Origin: Trichopria drosophilae
Taxonomy: Eukaryota; Arthropoda; Insecta; Hymenoptera; Diapriidae
Reading direction: 5' to 3'
NCBI GenBank assembly: GCA_030407085.1
Contig: CM059583.1
Coordinates: 209,434,001 to 209,498,000 of the forward strand
DNA: 64,000 nucleotides
The translations under genes and the position numbers were made by a program. The notes under the pieces are model-generated. The model saw only the letters and a program-made list of their open reading frames with translations. It had not been told where the DNA came from and made no database searches. Every line of letters starts with the position of its first letter. Within the stretch, counting starts at the first letter, position 1. Shown one piece after another: positions 1 through 13,766 of this stretch.

Positions 1-424
1 TTCAGGATTCGCCGAGCGAAGCGGAGCGGAGAGCGACCGTGGTAAAAAATAGGCAAAGCACGAAATTTCCAAAAACCTCCGAGTAAGATTTCGAGCCGCT
101 CCGAGAGTAGGAGTTACTAAATGGAATCGGAACTTTCCATTTTAAGTAACCCACGGGTCGTTTCATACTACTTTTTTAATCAGGTCTGGAAATTTCAAAG
201 TGCTCTATTTCTACGACGGCCAAAGCTTCTGTGATTTTTTAGGATGGCGTATTTATTTTCCGTACTTCGCTTATTTATTTTTAGGTAGAAGCATGGGTGA
301 AATTATTATAAACAGTTGGAAAGACCTTTTTCTCTCATCGAGGCACAGTCACGTGATCTGATCTAATCTTCGAAAAGACAATTCCGTGAAATCTCGCACT
401 CCAATCAAACGAACGTTCACCTAC

Positions 425-522
425 CTTAAATTGAGAAAGAAAGTCGTTGATTTTGGTACCCCTTGTGTCTTTGCTGATAGAACGAATCGATAACACAGAC
501 GCGTGGCGTCGTGTAATGCAGC
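425..522 (-). other. Candidate coding exon, gene unknown
   Basis: On the minus strand a good acceptor (a pyrimidine-containing tract ending ATTCAG) is followed by 98 bp that end at a strong donor (AAG|GTAGGTGA). Two of the three frames are fully open. One frame ends in phase 0 with DFLSQFK just before the donor, so this could be an internal exon. The surrounding 1-540 is less AT-rich than the next several kb, as expected of a gene edge. No partner exon was found in the window and I do not recognise the peptide, so it may also be chance. The rest of 1-540 shows nothing else I can name. Confidence 0.22.
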
Positions 523-1435
523 CTGAATACAGGAAGTCGTTTCTTTTTTTTTATTTTATTTTTTCATTTGAGAGGTATGCTTTTAGGCTATATACATAAA
601 GTAATGTACAGGCAAACGTTCTCAAACTAGTCAACGACTCCAATAATTGAGATTTTCGTAGTTGTAGTTTAGTATGCCTCCTTTTACGTGTTACACGCTG
701 TTCAAAGTAAAAACTTCAGCATATGTACTCCCTGCATTATTCAGGTAAAAGTAGAATTTTTTTCTTCGGTATTTCGATAGCAAAAGATTACGAACCGTGT
801 CTCGCAATTTCAATTGCAGTAAAACCCAACTGTGTATAATACTTTTGTTATGTTTTCTTTACGGAAGTCACTGATACATCGGTCAAAGACTTCTTAATAA
901 TATTAAAAAAATCTTGATCTTTAGTTTTATAAAAAATCACTAGTTTGACATGTTGTGCAAACTAGCATATAAAAATGAAAACTACAACTTTTCTGAGGAA
1001 TGCATTTGGGAAAATATTGAATTCAATAGTCACACAAATGTTTTATTTCATGTAAGAAGTATTCGATAAAAAGAAGTTATTATTTATGACTATTTCTCAA
1101 TATTTTCTTAACTTAAGTTTTACAAAATACGCCTCTGCTGTGAAAATTACTATGCTCTAGCAGAAATTGATAACTGATGAAATTCTGTTGTAAAGTTGTG
1201 CCTGATAGGTTCCAATTATTTATTAATTTGCGATATTTGTACATATTGCATTAGTTTACGTTTTTATTCAATGCCGTGTGATTTTTCAACAATTGTGCTA
1301 TAATTTTCCGGTCAAAGATGTTTCACCAATCAACATAAGAAAAGTGTAGTATTCCTTGAAATTTGTGGCTATTGATTTTAATTTTTCTTAATATATATTC
1401 CACGCGTTTATAATACGTCCGTTGCCTCTCCAATT

Positions 1436-2158
1436 TCGGAGGGGGGTAAAATTTCCGAAAATACATTTATCCGAAGGTAATATTTTCCGAATTTTAATAA
1501 TTCCGAACGCCAATCATCCGAAAGTGAATAAATCCTAAAGTAAATTTTCCGAAGGTTTAAAATTCCGAATGTCAATTATCCGTAAGGTACAAAGTTCCGA
1601 ATGACAAAGTTCCGAATTAATCTAGGTGCCCTGAATCCGATTTTTTTGGGTAGAATGCCTGAAATTGGTGCAGTTGATTTGTTATTAAATTTCATGGAAC
1701 CGTTTTTTACTAATAACATGTTGAATATGGCAAAAATGGATTTTTTTTGAAGTTCGGCAATTTTTATCTCCGAAATATGCATTTTTTTAAAAATTCGCAG
1801 GACGTTTCCTGTCCAAAATGCCCCAAAGAATCTAACAAAATCTTTCAGGCCGAAAAATTTAAATTTTTAAATTGTTAACAAAATTTGTTAATAACAATCA
1901 ACTGCAGCACTTTCACGCATTCTACTCACAAAATTCGCATTCAGGGGCCCAAAATACATAAGAATCACCTTATTTTAGGAATATATAAAAGGCCATTCCG
2001 AATTTTCATTCGGAACTTTGTACCTTACGGATAATTTACGTTCGGAATTTTGAATCTTCGGAAAATTAACTTTCGGATGATTGGTATTCAGAATTATTAA
2101 AATTCGGAAAATTGTACCTTCGCATAAATTTATTTTTGGAATTCCCCCCCCCCCCCAA
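1436..2158. mobile_element. Foldback element with CCGAA-periodic arms
   Basis: About 720 bp with two arms of roughly 170-180 bp in inverted orientation (about 1438-1618 and 1995-2156). The ends are G-rich on the left (a run of G after CGGA) and a 13-base C run on the right. The arms contain the pentamer CCGAA about every 10-17 bases, separated by short AT spacers. The centre (1620-1990) is AT-rich and unique. Small open frames here come from the arms and are not genes. The structure is that of a nonautonomous inverted-repeat (MITE-like or foldback) element; the superfamily is not determined. Confidence 0.7.
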
Positions 2159-5100
2159 TTTCACGTTAGTATTACTGAAATTAAAACTCACATATTGAGA
2201 GATTTTATAAGAAAACAAAACAAGTTATGTAAGGAAATCGAAAAGTATTATGGCATTTAAGTTTATATTTTAATTGAATTGTATATAAATATGTGGTCAT
2301 ATTTTAATTCTCGTTATATCATAATTTTATCAAATAATACAAATTTCATTGGATGTAAAATCCACTTGGTAATTGCATAATACTGGAGATATTACATCGC
2401 CATGTAAAAAATGTTTAGTTTCTCTATTTTCCAAACTCTAAATTTCGTTACTTTTTATCTAAATTGAATAAGAAGGGCATATTCGGTATTTTAACATATT
2501 TTTAAAGTGAAATATGAACTGTTTTTTTAATTCATAAAAATATTATTCATTTATATTTTAATACTATATGTTGCATTCGTTAGATACTGATAGAATAATG
2601 ACCACAGTGTCACCAATGATTATATACCCAAGTATATTTATTTGTTCGTCGATGTATAGTATTATTATGCTTAAAATTTTAAATAAAATGATTGGTTATT
2701 ATATTGACGGTTTCTTGAAAATTTTGGAGAATCTAACTATACCTCCAAAACATTAATGCAGTTAATTTTGGTACTTCTTGGTATAAACTACATTTATACT
2801 ATAATCAAAATATTCAGTTAAAATATATTTTAAATTAAGGGTTACTGAAATCCTCCACATTGTATCACCATTTCTTTCCGACAGTTTTGTCTAACCTTTG
2901 AAGAACTTGTACAGATATGAATCTGCGTCCTGTTAGTCACATTTGTTTTAATGGTATACATTTCCTCTTTTATTAATATTTTAATCACTAAATATAAATT
3001 TTAATAAACTATTTATACATCTCAAATTAAGACTGCTAACAAACGTTGGTAAAAGTAAAAACTATGAAATGAACAAGAATCTCTATAAAATGTAAATAAA
3101 ATCCAAGAGAATCGGTTAATAAATGTGCCTCACGCTGAAATACTAAATTACTTTATTCAAACTTTAGCATTAGGACTGACGTATAAAATGACAATAATTA
3201 TTATTTTTCTATTATTGAAAAATTAGATTACAAGAAATTAGAAAAGAACATAAGTAAGTTTTGGATGAATATTGTAGGATTAAGAAATATTCTCTCAAAA
3301 ACAATAATATTTTAAAAAGTTGAAAAAATTACACAATATTGAATGCCTAAAAAATAAATAATTAATAAAAAAGTAAAGTCAGCATACCAATATGAATCAC
3401 AACTTTACGTGTAAATTTTAGATAGAATAATGAACCTTTCCAAAAGAGGAATAAGATTCGAACCTTAAAGTACCGAATTAACTCAATTTTCTTTTTTTCG
3501 TTTTGTGATTCTCCGAAATTTTTAAGAAAAGGTTAATTATAGTATTATTTCTCAAGCCTAATATTAGCAATAACTAATTTGTACGATCGAATTGGTATCT
3601 ACCATGTTTGATAATCAATTACCACGCGGTGATACACTAAAGTGTGGTCGCATTTTGTGTGTCTTTTTATACTGTATGATGTAACAAATATATTTAAGTA
3701 TTATATACATACATATATTGAATTATTTTGAATCGTCCACAATAAATGAAAAACGTTTCACCAAATAATATATTCTTTCATTTTCATGTCACGCAATTAC
3801 AAAAATATATATAAAGTAATAGTATATGTTTCCGTTATAAAAGAAAATATAAATAGAAAATAGGGTACATATTATATATAAACTTCACTTTCGCAGTGTG
3901 ATGTATACCACATTTGACTAAAAGATTTAATCTGGCACTATTGTTGGAGATACAGAAGGAATGAATTTTGTTTACATTGAATCAAGATAATTAATTAATA
4001 ATGTTTTTGGGCTGAACTTTATAAAATGATTAAAAAAACACTTGCACATCAATACAAGTTGGAAACTACAAAAATATAATTTATTTACTTAAAAGATAAA
4101 TAGAGTGTAACTTTATCTTTGAGTTGGACTTTACTCTCCTGCACCTTTCTTCAGCATAATTAAATGTGCAATTTGATGCTAAACAAATATATATGTACTG
4201 TTTATGATAACAAAACACAGTAACAATCATTTCTAAACATTGATCCATTTTTACATTTCGTTTGTCATCATATTAATAAAATAATCACGGTGCTTTTAAG
4301 GGGTAATGGAAGTTTATAAAAGATGATTTGACACAATAAGGACTCAAAGTTAACATGAAATTGCGTCGTATTGGTTTATATGAGATATATACTTAGCAGA
4401 CTTCTGTTGGTAGTTATTAAACATTTAAGGTGTTGTAATCTCAAAGCTGCTGTATATTTCTTATACTAGTCAGGCTTTAATGTCATGTAAACTACATCAT
4501 TGTTTGAAGTGATTTTTTGTAAAAAATCATAATAATTTCACAACGGAGGTATTTTGTGGAAAAAAATCCACCTTCATGCGCAGCTTGTCAGAATAATTTA
4601 AGAATACGTAAGTCACCCATAACTCCACAGTTCATAATTGTATCAGCCGATTATTGTCATAAATGCTCACGTAGTCTTATATAAATATAGTATTTATTTG
4701 CATTTTAATTGTACATTTGCGTTTATATTGAAGCGAATGCAGCTGTTCAACATTGAGTTGCATGAGTATTAGCTGTTATAATATAAATGACTGCACTTAT
4801 GTGCAAAGCGTCTACATGTACGTCGAGACCGTATAGCAATAAGCAATGATAAATATTGATTTAATCAAGTGGAGTTTGTAATATATCGACCCCGCGGATC
4901 ATTTGCTTACGGTGCTTTGTTGCTTTTATATAGATGCTAACAGATTTTTGTAGTTACTACAAAAATCAATTGTACAAATTATTTTCAACTACGGTAGACG
5001 ATATTAACAAGATACGCTGCATTATAAACCTGTAAACTTTTATTTATACCGTAAAAGTGAAATGTTCACAAATGAGTCGACTACCGTAAATTTATGTCCT

Positions 5101-8100
5101 AACCGTATTTGTTGCGTTAATCTAATGGATATCCGCGCACAAGAACGATATGCAATCAGGAAGGATTGCAAATGTATTTCCAGATGTACCATTTTTCAAC
5201 TGAAACATTTTTTATACAATAAGAAAACATTCAAATTAAAAAAATTCGACTCTGTTGTTTATTACTTGGCATCCAATTCTACTTATTCATTGATACCACG
5301 ACATACCTACACTAAAAATTTCATTAAACGAAAAGGGTAGATTTCATTATGTCATTCTGCAAAATAATATTAAAAGTTGGGGTAACATGGTTTTACTTGT
5401 TCAACAATAATTCTTACAATAGATATTCTTTACATTTATTTGGTTCCAATTAAGCAAAACAGAATTTTCTAATTTATGTACATAGATCAGTGCTACAATG
5501 CCGATTATATAATAATCAATGTATGAACATACGCAACTCCATCGCTGGTTAGAAAGGACCTTGCAAATATTTGTTTATGTACATGAAAAAATGTCCATGA
5601 TTTATCGAATTATATTTAAGGTGCATGTTGATCGATTTCGAATTACTTGAGTGCCATTAAACTGAAAGTTTATTGTTGTATAATAAAGACAATGAAGAAA
5701 ACCAACCTTCTAAAAAAATACTGTACTACATAATACCAACACAACGATAAAAGAAAAAGCATTGAAAAATTTGAAAACATTTGTACGAACTCATTTCACG
5801 TACAGAGGTGGCACGCTGAAGCATATATGATTAAGAATTTGGTTCACTACAATTTGGAGCTATAACGTCTGATGATGTGAAAAATGGAATGAAATTCTTC
5901 AGTTGTATGGAGAACTGAATATATACAAATGATCGTTTCTATCAATTGGTAAGATGACATAAAGTATACCTGTAATTGCATGGTTTGAGATACCTCTTGA
6001 CTTGGTTTTTTCTAGTCTAGTCTAAGTTTAAGATTTCAGAGGATTTCTAAAATCATCGGATAATACACCAAATCAGAGATAATATTAGAAACGGTAAACA
6101 TTGCAGATCACGTAAACATATATTGACCAGTCGCAATAAGGTATGTTTTTAAAAAATAAAACAAAAATAGAAAATAGTGTTTGAAAACACAAACCTTGTA
6201 ACGAATGTAAATTTGGAAAAGATAACTGGTACACATAAATCTTCAATACCGTGAATGCGGTTTCCAAATTAAATCTACTTCCCCGAATATGTTACTCTGC
6301 ACGGAAACAAGATGTTACCTGATAACATCAGTATGTTATCGGATACAATATTTTTCTTTCCGTATGGAAACAAATTTTTAATACATCCAATACGCTGTAA
6401 AAATATTTACTTTAATAAAAGATCATTTAAAATAAGATACTTTTGAATAAACTTTACGAATTAATTATTTTATCAGTAGTAAACATTTTGCATAAATCCA
6501 CGCAGCTTTCGTGATTTATATGTGCTTATGAGCTGAATTTCATTTTTGTTCATCCAGTCATCACATTGCATGAAATTTATTTGTACAATGGAAGAATTTA
6601 TAATAATTTTATTCCTACTTTCCTTTGCAGTGCGAATCCAGCCTTTTACGATGCGAAACGCCTACATACGGCGGATTGATGACAACACCAATAGTCAGCG
6701 TTTAAGGCATTTCTTCTCATTTTATATGACTTAAATATATTTTAATAATTGGTAATATTTGTAAGTTCATTAGTAAATTATTTTCTGTTTTATTAAATTA
6801 TTAATTGATTTTTCAATAGTAATTCTAGGTTTAATTGGGATAATGTTGAAATTAATTAAACTTTTTGCATTAGTCCTCAGAATTATTATCAATTATTGAT
6901 TCTTTTGATGTAATATTACACTTGTACGAATAAGCTACATTTTATAATTTGTGTATTATTTCAAACTGTTGCAGCTCGTGGTTACGGTTCACATTTTCAA
7001 TCAGTCATCTTTCGTGTAGACTAAGTTAGCATGAGATAGTGATACGAAATGCATCTGGGAAGTTATGCTCTAATAATTAAAACTTTATATCTACACATTT
7101 TCTATGCTGCTAGTCTTCCAAGATTTTTCATCGTTTCCAGTCCCAGATACTGTCTGCTTACTGTTGAAGCAACATTGGAAATTTTGTAACCAAATGTAAT
7201 CCACAAGATTTTGGAGATTTAGTTTGATTACCGTTAAAAAGTCGATTTTATTAATTAATTGTAAATGATCTCTGTTACATTTATTATACATATTTTATGC
7301 ATTTATTTCATACTGATGATTCCGATATATTTATAATTGTAATATATAAACTCAGTCATAAAAAATACAAGATTCAAATTAATATGACTTCTCTTCATCC
7401 TAACTATACATGTATATATTATAAGTGAACAATATACCTAAATTTAAATAAGAATAAAATATTACATAATACGAACTCAATATCGAAATCAAATTATAGA
7501 ACTGTTTACATGAGAGCTGTGTATTATAGACTATTATGTTTCGGGAGATGTTCTTAATGCATTTGATTAGCTTGAATGCTACTTTTACTAAAAGTCAGCT
7601 CTGTTTTCTGCACAACATGCACATAAATTGTTTCACAACAAAATTTACTAGGATAATTGTATCCAGACAAGAATACTTTATTAAAAGATTTATTTTTGTC
7701 ATTATACCGATTGAGTTGACGAAAGTACTTTGACGTTGTCACACATTAATTGTAACACCCAACAATACTTTTCGTAAAACCATTTACTTTGTCTTTTGAG
7801 ACCCTAAAGGTCGCAAAAATGCAACAAAACTTGATGATTTGAAGATTGGTTTTTGACGTTGGATTAAACTCAATTGGTAAAATGTTCAAACGAACGATTT
7901 ATCGAGAGAAATTCAGAATTTGTGACTGGTTACTTTCGAGAATAAGAGTTTTCTAAAATTGCGATCGAGTAGACCATACCATCCGGTATCTGACCTAAGT
8001 ATCAAAATAGTACAATTCATTTGGAAACAATAATATACTGATATAAAAAGTCAATAAAAAGATGATCCCTTCAAAACGAAATTCTAAATGTTGAATAATT

Positions 8101-8340
8101 TGCTAGCTCCTAATTGAAATAATAGCTCTTAATATTGAAATAACATCTTAGGGCTCGTGTAGAAACCAATTCATATAGAAAGAACATTTTTATTTTAAAT
8201 ATGAAAGCTCGTAGTATAATTAATATTATACCATTTTAATTTGGGTTTAGTGATTTTAATTGTATAACAAACTGTTTATATATTTTTATATTTTAATACA
8301 TATTTTATTACTTGTCAGATATAAACTCTTTTACCCCAGT
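2159..8340. other. AT-rich gene-free stretch
   Basis: Very AT-rich sequence with no convincing exon, RNA gene or long inverted repeat. The longest open frame (5062-5340, 92 codons, plus) has no recognisable domain, no splice context and no hydrophobic or compositional signature, so I do not call it a gene. A region at 6300-6370 has short complementary pieces around repeated GTTAT words, with no clear element boundary. Confidence 0.5.
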
Positions 8341-8342
8341 AA

Positions 8343-9984
8343 ACACAGAAAATTGGGTTATATGGGCAAATCCGCGAAACCTTTGAATTTTGAGTCATAA
8401 AATCAAAAAAGTTTTATGTGTTAAGCACAATATTGGAATTTTTATATGTTGTCATATAGATTAACAGGTAACAAATGACGCAGTGTGCTTCATGTTTTAA
8501 GCAACGCTGAAGAGTGAAAATTATGATCTGAGAATTTTTATGTTAGTGATCTTAACTCTTAAAATTTAGAGGAGACGTTCACCATTTTGGAGCTGCTATT
8601 TTGAAGCCGCCATATTGAATTTCGAAAATCTGAACACTAACTGAACTGCACATCAAGAAAGTGCTTTTATTTGAGAAATTGCTACATGCGATTATCAATT
8701 TGAATGTAAAATTTATAATTAAAAAGTACTAAAATGATTGCATTGGTATGCATTCAGATACATGTTGGTCTGAGATATATATACATTGAATAAAATACAA
8801 CAAATACCATGTTTTTAGATAGAAATTTATTACATAATTACATTTTAGTACATTTCCGGGCTGGTCGAGTTTTAACGATTATAGGATTTTTTTTATTACT
8901 GGTAGGTTTAGACTTTTTCTTTATTGTTTTTCTATTTTTGTAAGTATCCTTATCAACAGATCAGCTGTGTGGTTCTAAGGAAAAGTGACATTACATGACA
9001 CGTGCAAACTTTTTGCATCTTCTGGTAATAAAAGACCCCGAAAACCCTCGAGTTAAAAATTTTAAGCAATTATCACGAAAAACATTGCCAATAATGAATT
9101 TCTTCGAAAAAAACGGAATTTTTTCATATTTTTTTATTTACACTACCTAAACAATAAACAATAATGTCTTCTTAGCCATTTATATATGTTATTTTATCAC
9201 TAAACTTATAGAAAATCGTAAACAATAGACATGAATGCGTTAACTGGAATTTTAATAATGAAAAATCAAAGAAAACGTTATTTACCATCGTGATACAAAG
9301 GGTTAAAAACATTATTAGATGTTAGCGTTTTGATGTTACCTCTATTTTGCGCTTTTCAAAAGATCACACATGTTGCAAATAATGTTCTTTTTCAATTGAC
9401 GGTGTGCCATTGAAAAATGACCATTATTTTAAGCAGTTACGCAAGTGCTTTTTAACTTCAAGCATATATTTTTTTAACTTCTCTTGTGAGCACATTCTTA
9501 AATGACGTCTGGATTTTCTCCTATTTCTATGTACAAAATTATTACTTTTGACTCGTTAACGCGATTAAAGATATATTAAAGATATATTGTTTTTTGAAAA
9601 AACGAGGACACATTTTAAAGGCACTCTTTTCAGCCTTTCTGAAAAGGGCACATAGCTCTATAAGGGTGCAAATTCTTTGCTTTTTTTTTTGTCTATTAGT
9701 TCGTGTAAAAAATCCAGACAGATTAAAGAAACGCTGAAATCGCTACAGGACCAAACGTGATATTTTAGGCGTTTTTGACATATTTTTCAGTTTCAAAGGT
9801 ATGAATTTCGTACTTTTATCTCATCAATGATGCATTACATATATTGGTCGATATATTTGGAGTATATCTTAACAATGTTGACCAGTTTAAACGCAAAAAA
9901 ATAAAATAAAAATGCTCAAAAATACACAGTGGCACGAAATTTAAAGGTTTTGCAGATTTGTCCATATAACTGGAACAGGATATA
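8343..9984. mobile_element. Putative degenerate transposon with inverted ends
   Basis: About 35 bp near the left end (TTATATGGGCAAATC then GCGAAACCTTTGAATTT) recurs in inverted orientation at about 9935-9970 with four mismatches. Both copies are next to CCAGTtA/CAG-like words. The 1.6 kb between the ends is AT-rich and holds phrases such as AAGCCGCCATATTGAATT that also occur in other repeats of this window. No transposase frame remains and no clear target duplication was found. It is probably an old nonautonomous DNA transposon. Confidence 0.4.
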
Positions 9985-10970
9985 ACGGTAATATAACATA
10001 CACATAATATTATTGTATTCAGGTTATAATTCGGTTATATATGGAGCGTTCCACGTGAAATCGACAACTTTTTTCAGACGATTTTTAATTTTAGTTTTTA
10101 CAATTGGGTGCCATTAGTATATACAAAAGACGTATTCTGGACTATATACAACATTTGAAAGTAGATGTAAATCCGACCGAGTGATCTCCTCGCGGTACAT
10201 CTCAGGTGATGCTAATACCGGCGGTAGTGCATTTTGAACGTGAAATCGTTGCAAAAAGTTTTCGGTCATTATGTGTAGTCAAAATTTAAAATTTAATTAT
10301 TTCAAAATATTCACTTTGTAGAGCATCAAATTATCTTTAAAATGATAAAAAAAATTTGTTTTTCGACCAAAATTTAGCGAGAAAATTCAGGTTGAATTCT
10401 AACAAAATAAAGCCCCTGTATCGTACAGTTTTACTTGCTATTCAAGGGACTTTTATTTATTTAACAATTTTTAAGTCGATGTTTTAATTGTAAACCGATC
10501 TATAGCCATAATTTCAAATATACTGCCATAAAGGCTATATACATTAAACCTTATTTAGGATTTTTTTCGGAATTTTAAAAATGGTCCATCTTTCAAAAAA
10601 TATAAAATGATTTTTTAACTTCATCCTGTAATAATGCGTAAAATTGGATATTTTCACAAGAAAAGCCATAAAAAACTACGAAAAACATGTGTTACATTAA
10701 TTATTTGTCATGCCATTTTCGCGCTAAAATAAATTGAACATTGCAAGAAAAGAAAATTACATTTTGTAAATATCCTCACAACTTTCACTAGAGTCAAATT
10801 TCAAATGTTGTATATAGTCAAGAATACTTCTTTTTGCAGTCGCCAGGAAATATAAATCATAAAAAAAAATCAAATTTTTCTGTATAGATAAATAACGCAT
10901 TATAATAACGTATTGCATTTTAAGCAAACAAATTATTTTTGCATCATTTGGTAATTTCTTAGAATGTTTA
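9985..10970. other. Gene-free, repeat-like sequence
   Basis: There is no gene here. The phrase around 10045-10065 (GTTCCACGTGAAATCG) is partly echoed at 10233-10248 (TTTTGAACGTGAAATCG), which suggests debris of an interspersed repeat. A minus-strand open frame at 10757-11152 crosses into the next transposon and has no domain, so it is not called. Confidence 0.35.
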
Positions 10971-12387
10971 TCCCTGCTTAAAAACGGATAGGAATGGATG
11001 CATATGGATAGAAATGTTATCCGAAATTCGATCATTTCTATCCATTTCAATCCGTTTCTATCCAATACACTCATATTTATCCGAAAATATCCATAAAAAG
11101 TATTACAACTTAATCCAACTTTGTAAGAATCTATAAAAACCACTAAGTTCATCCATTTTCATCCGACCTAACAGATACACATTCTTTCCACTTTCATCCG
11201 AAGACTGTCTTATCCGTTTCTGTCCACTAATCGTATACAGATCATATCCAATCTAATCCACTGTATCATCCGAAACTGAAATGTGCAATTCTATCCATTT
11301 GTATCCTATCGTTTGAACGTCAATCCTTTCCACTTTCATCCAAAGACTCTTAAATAAGAGTAAGGATAAATTTTTACACCGTATTTCTACTTCACGCCTA
11401 GTAGGCGTAAAGTACGCTTTTACGCCAACTTTTGGGGGCATAAAGTTGAACTTCACGCCTACTATGACGAAAAAATGTGTAGGTCCTTCTAAGAAAAAGC
11501 GCATTTTATTTTTTGTCCGAAAGAAAAAAATATAGGACTGTTTACTAGACAAATCAGCCAATATAATGTGGTTTCATTCGTAAAAATGATCGAAATTTTG
11601 CATTTCTTATTTACTTTTTTATTTCTTATTATTATACGCAGGAGGATGGTTAGAGGAATATTCCTCACAAATGTCCCCTGAATAATATGAGTAAACGTAA
11701 AATTCAAGAGCCTTCGTCTTCTTGAGGTCATTTTAAAATAAACATTAAACATAAAAATCTTTGACCACCCAACTTTTATAACTCCATAAATTCTTCGTAA
11801 TTTCTGAAGGAACTAAAGAAAAAAAATTTCGTCATAGTGGGTGTAAAATTCGAGATTAGATCCGAATTTGCCTGAGTAAAATATGTCAGCTGTTTCCAAG
11901 CAGCAAATTCGGGGTATAATCAAGCTGCAATCAAGAGATCAGACAGAAACGTATTCACTGGTAATGAGAACACCATAATGTGGTCGGAACAGTTGCCGTC
12001 AAGAGATCGGATAGAAACATATTCACTATGGCAATGAGAGCCGGACGATAATGGATACAGTTGTCATCAAGAGATCGGATAGAAACGTATTACATTTAGT
12101 ACGGACAATAAATGGAAAGAATTGCATAAAAATGAAACGGATGGAACATGATAAACTGTACATGGTAGATTTCGGATAAATAAGTATTAATTTGGCATAC
12201 TCGTCATTTGCGGATGGAACAGGATGGAACCGGATTGGAACTTTTCGTAAATCAGTTGGATGTAAACGTATTGTTTCTCTATCCAATATTCGGATAAAGA
12301 ATGATTAAAATAATACGTTTAGAAAACAGGACGCAAGCGGATTGACTTGCAATCCTATCCATTCCTATCCGTTTTTCTAAGTAGGGA
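10971..12387. mobile_element. 1.4 kb inverted-repeat element with ATCC(A/G) subrepeats
   Basis: The left end TCCCTGCTTAAAAACGGATA and the right end, read in reverse as TCCCTACTTAGAAAAACGGA, both continue with TAGGAATGGAT, giving terminal inverted repeats of about 30 bp. The interior repeats short words of the type TATCCATTTC/TATCCGTTTC on the left and GGATAGAAACGTAT on the right. A smaller inverted-repeat insertion seems nested at about 11370-11850 (ends near TTTTTACACC and GGTGTAAAAT), with GTAGGCGTAAAGTACGC-type hairpins. Open frames within it (11253-11561, 11489-11752, 12026-12286) follow the repeats and show no transposase motif. Confidence 0.6.
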
Positions 12388-12548
12388 TGCATATATTGCT
12401 GAATCCCAGAAATCGAGAATGGATTCCTTTTTCTTTATTTTGAATCCCGATTTTGTCCAATTCCAATTTCTGATTCCAAAACTAAATCATTTAAAACTAT
12501 GAATACATTTTAATACAAATATACAAAATATACAACGTATCGGTTGAA

Positions 12549-13085
12549 TACCCAATAAGCACAGATTTTGAAAAAAAGATTACTTTATGATTTCTCGAAT
12601 GTCCTCGTTCTCATATACTTATAGCACATAAGAAGTAACAAAAAAGAATTCTTTTACAACAAATTTACGTATGTTACTGTATATTAAAGCATATAAAACT
12701 ATTAGTAAATAAGTGCCCAGTAATCTGAAATGTATTCGAATGTTCAAATATAGATACAATTTGATTCATGAAAATTTTGAAAATTTGAAATGTTGACAAT
12801 TTAAAAACTGTATAAAATGGCTTAAATTTTGAAAATCTAAACAATTTTAGAAAGGTCTTAAATTTAAAAATGTTAAAATTTAAAAAATTTTGAAATTTAA
12901 AAAAAATTGTATCATATTTGTTTGAAAAAGAATTCTTATCTAACTCTTAGTTTAATAACTATAGCGGACATTCGTTATATTTTTAAGCATTCACAAAGAA
13001 TTCTTCTAAAATCCTCGTTTCATAAAAGCATTCAAGAAGAATTCTTTTTGAATATTTAAAAATTCCTTTTTGCTTATTTTGGGTA
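12549..13085. mobile_element. Short inverted-repeat element
   Basis: It starts TACCCAATAAGCA and ends TGCTTATTTTGGGTA, giving short terminal inverted repeats with a 2-base difference. Inside, AAGAATTCTT-type words recur in both orientations (12645-12655, 12930, 12998, 13028), forming several possible hairpins. It carries no coding potential. Immediately after it, 13092-13153 is a separate imperfect 60-bp palindrome (GCACAAAAGTAA and TTACTTTCTGTGTTTGC). Confidence 0.45.
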
Positions 13086-13399
13086 GGTTCCAGCAAGCAC
13101 AAAAGTAAGAGTTATGCACTATATAACATAATTGTTACTTTCTGTGTTTGCATGGGTATAAATAAATATTTCAATTCAAATCTACAAAATTCATTAAAGT
13201 GCAATTTTATTTTTGAATCCTTTTTAATACACCTGAATCTCGTCTATTTTTAACTCCAATACATTTTCGATTGCCAATGGCAGCTGTAAATAAATTATTC
13301 TTTTATGAAGGGTGCGTCGATGGAAATGTATTTACTTAAAACCTAACACGTTATTACACGTTTTTCTTTATTTGTATAAAAAATAGTTATTTTATCGCC

Positions 13400-13766
13400 G
13401 TTCTAACACATAATGTATATTATTGCACCACTTGGAAATGTTTTTTGCATTACCGACCCAGTGTCGTTAGATAGGTCGGTAAGGTCGTTTCCATCAATAC
13501 ATATTCTGAACGGCGACATTCTATTGGTGTTTCACAATCATGGAATGGATCCGTCGGATTCGGATCTCCCGTCATTTGTTATTCTTTATTTATATTGTAT
13601 AATTGTATGTTTCCATTTTCTTACAACACCTTAAATGAGCATGCGTAGTGCGAATGCAGTCCAAACTATAAATAAAACTCCTCCAATCATGATTAATTTA
13701 ATTACCAACTTCAGTTTTTGACATTGTTTTGTTGTGTTTCTCGATCTTGTTAGTTTTAAAAGTGAC
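13400..13766 (+). promoter_or_regulatory. Likely 5' region of the small membrane-protein gene
   Basis: This patch upstream of the 95-residue gene is less AT-rich than its surroundings between about 13450 and 13570. It includes an inverted CCAAT word (ATTGG at about 13522) in a context like GAACGGCGAC...ATTGGTG. It plausibly holds the promoter and 5' untranslated region. No TATA box or defined start site was identified, and the placement is inferred from position and composition only. Confidence 0.3.

Noticed and set aside
5062..5340. 92-codon open frame with several cysteines
   Set aside because: No splice sites, no signal peptide, no recognisable pattern; frames of this length are expected by chance in 64 kb.
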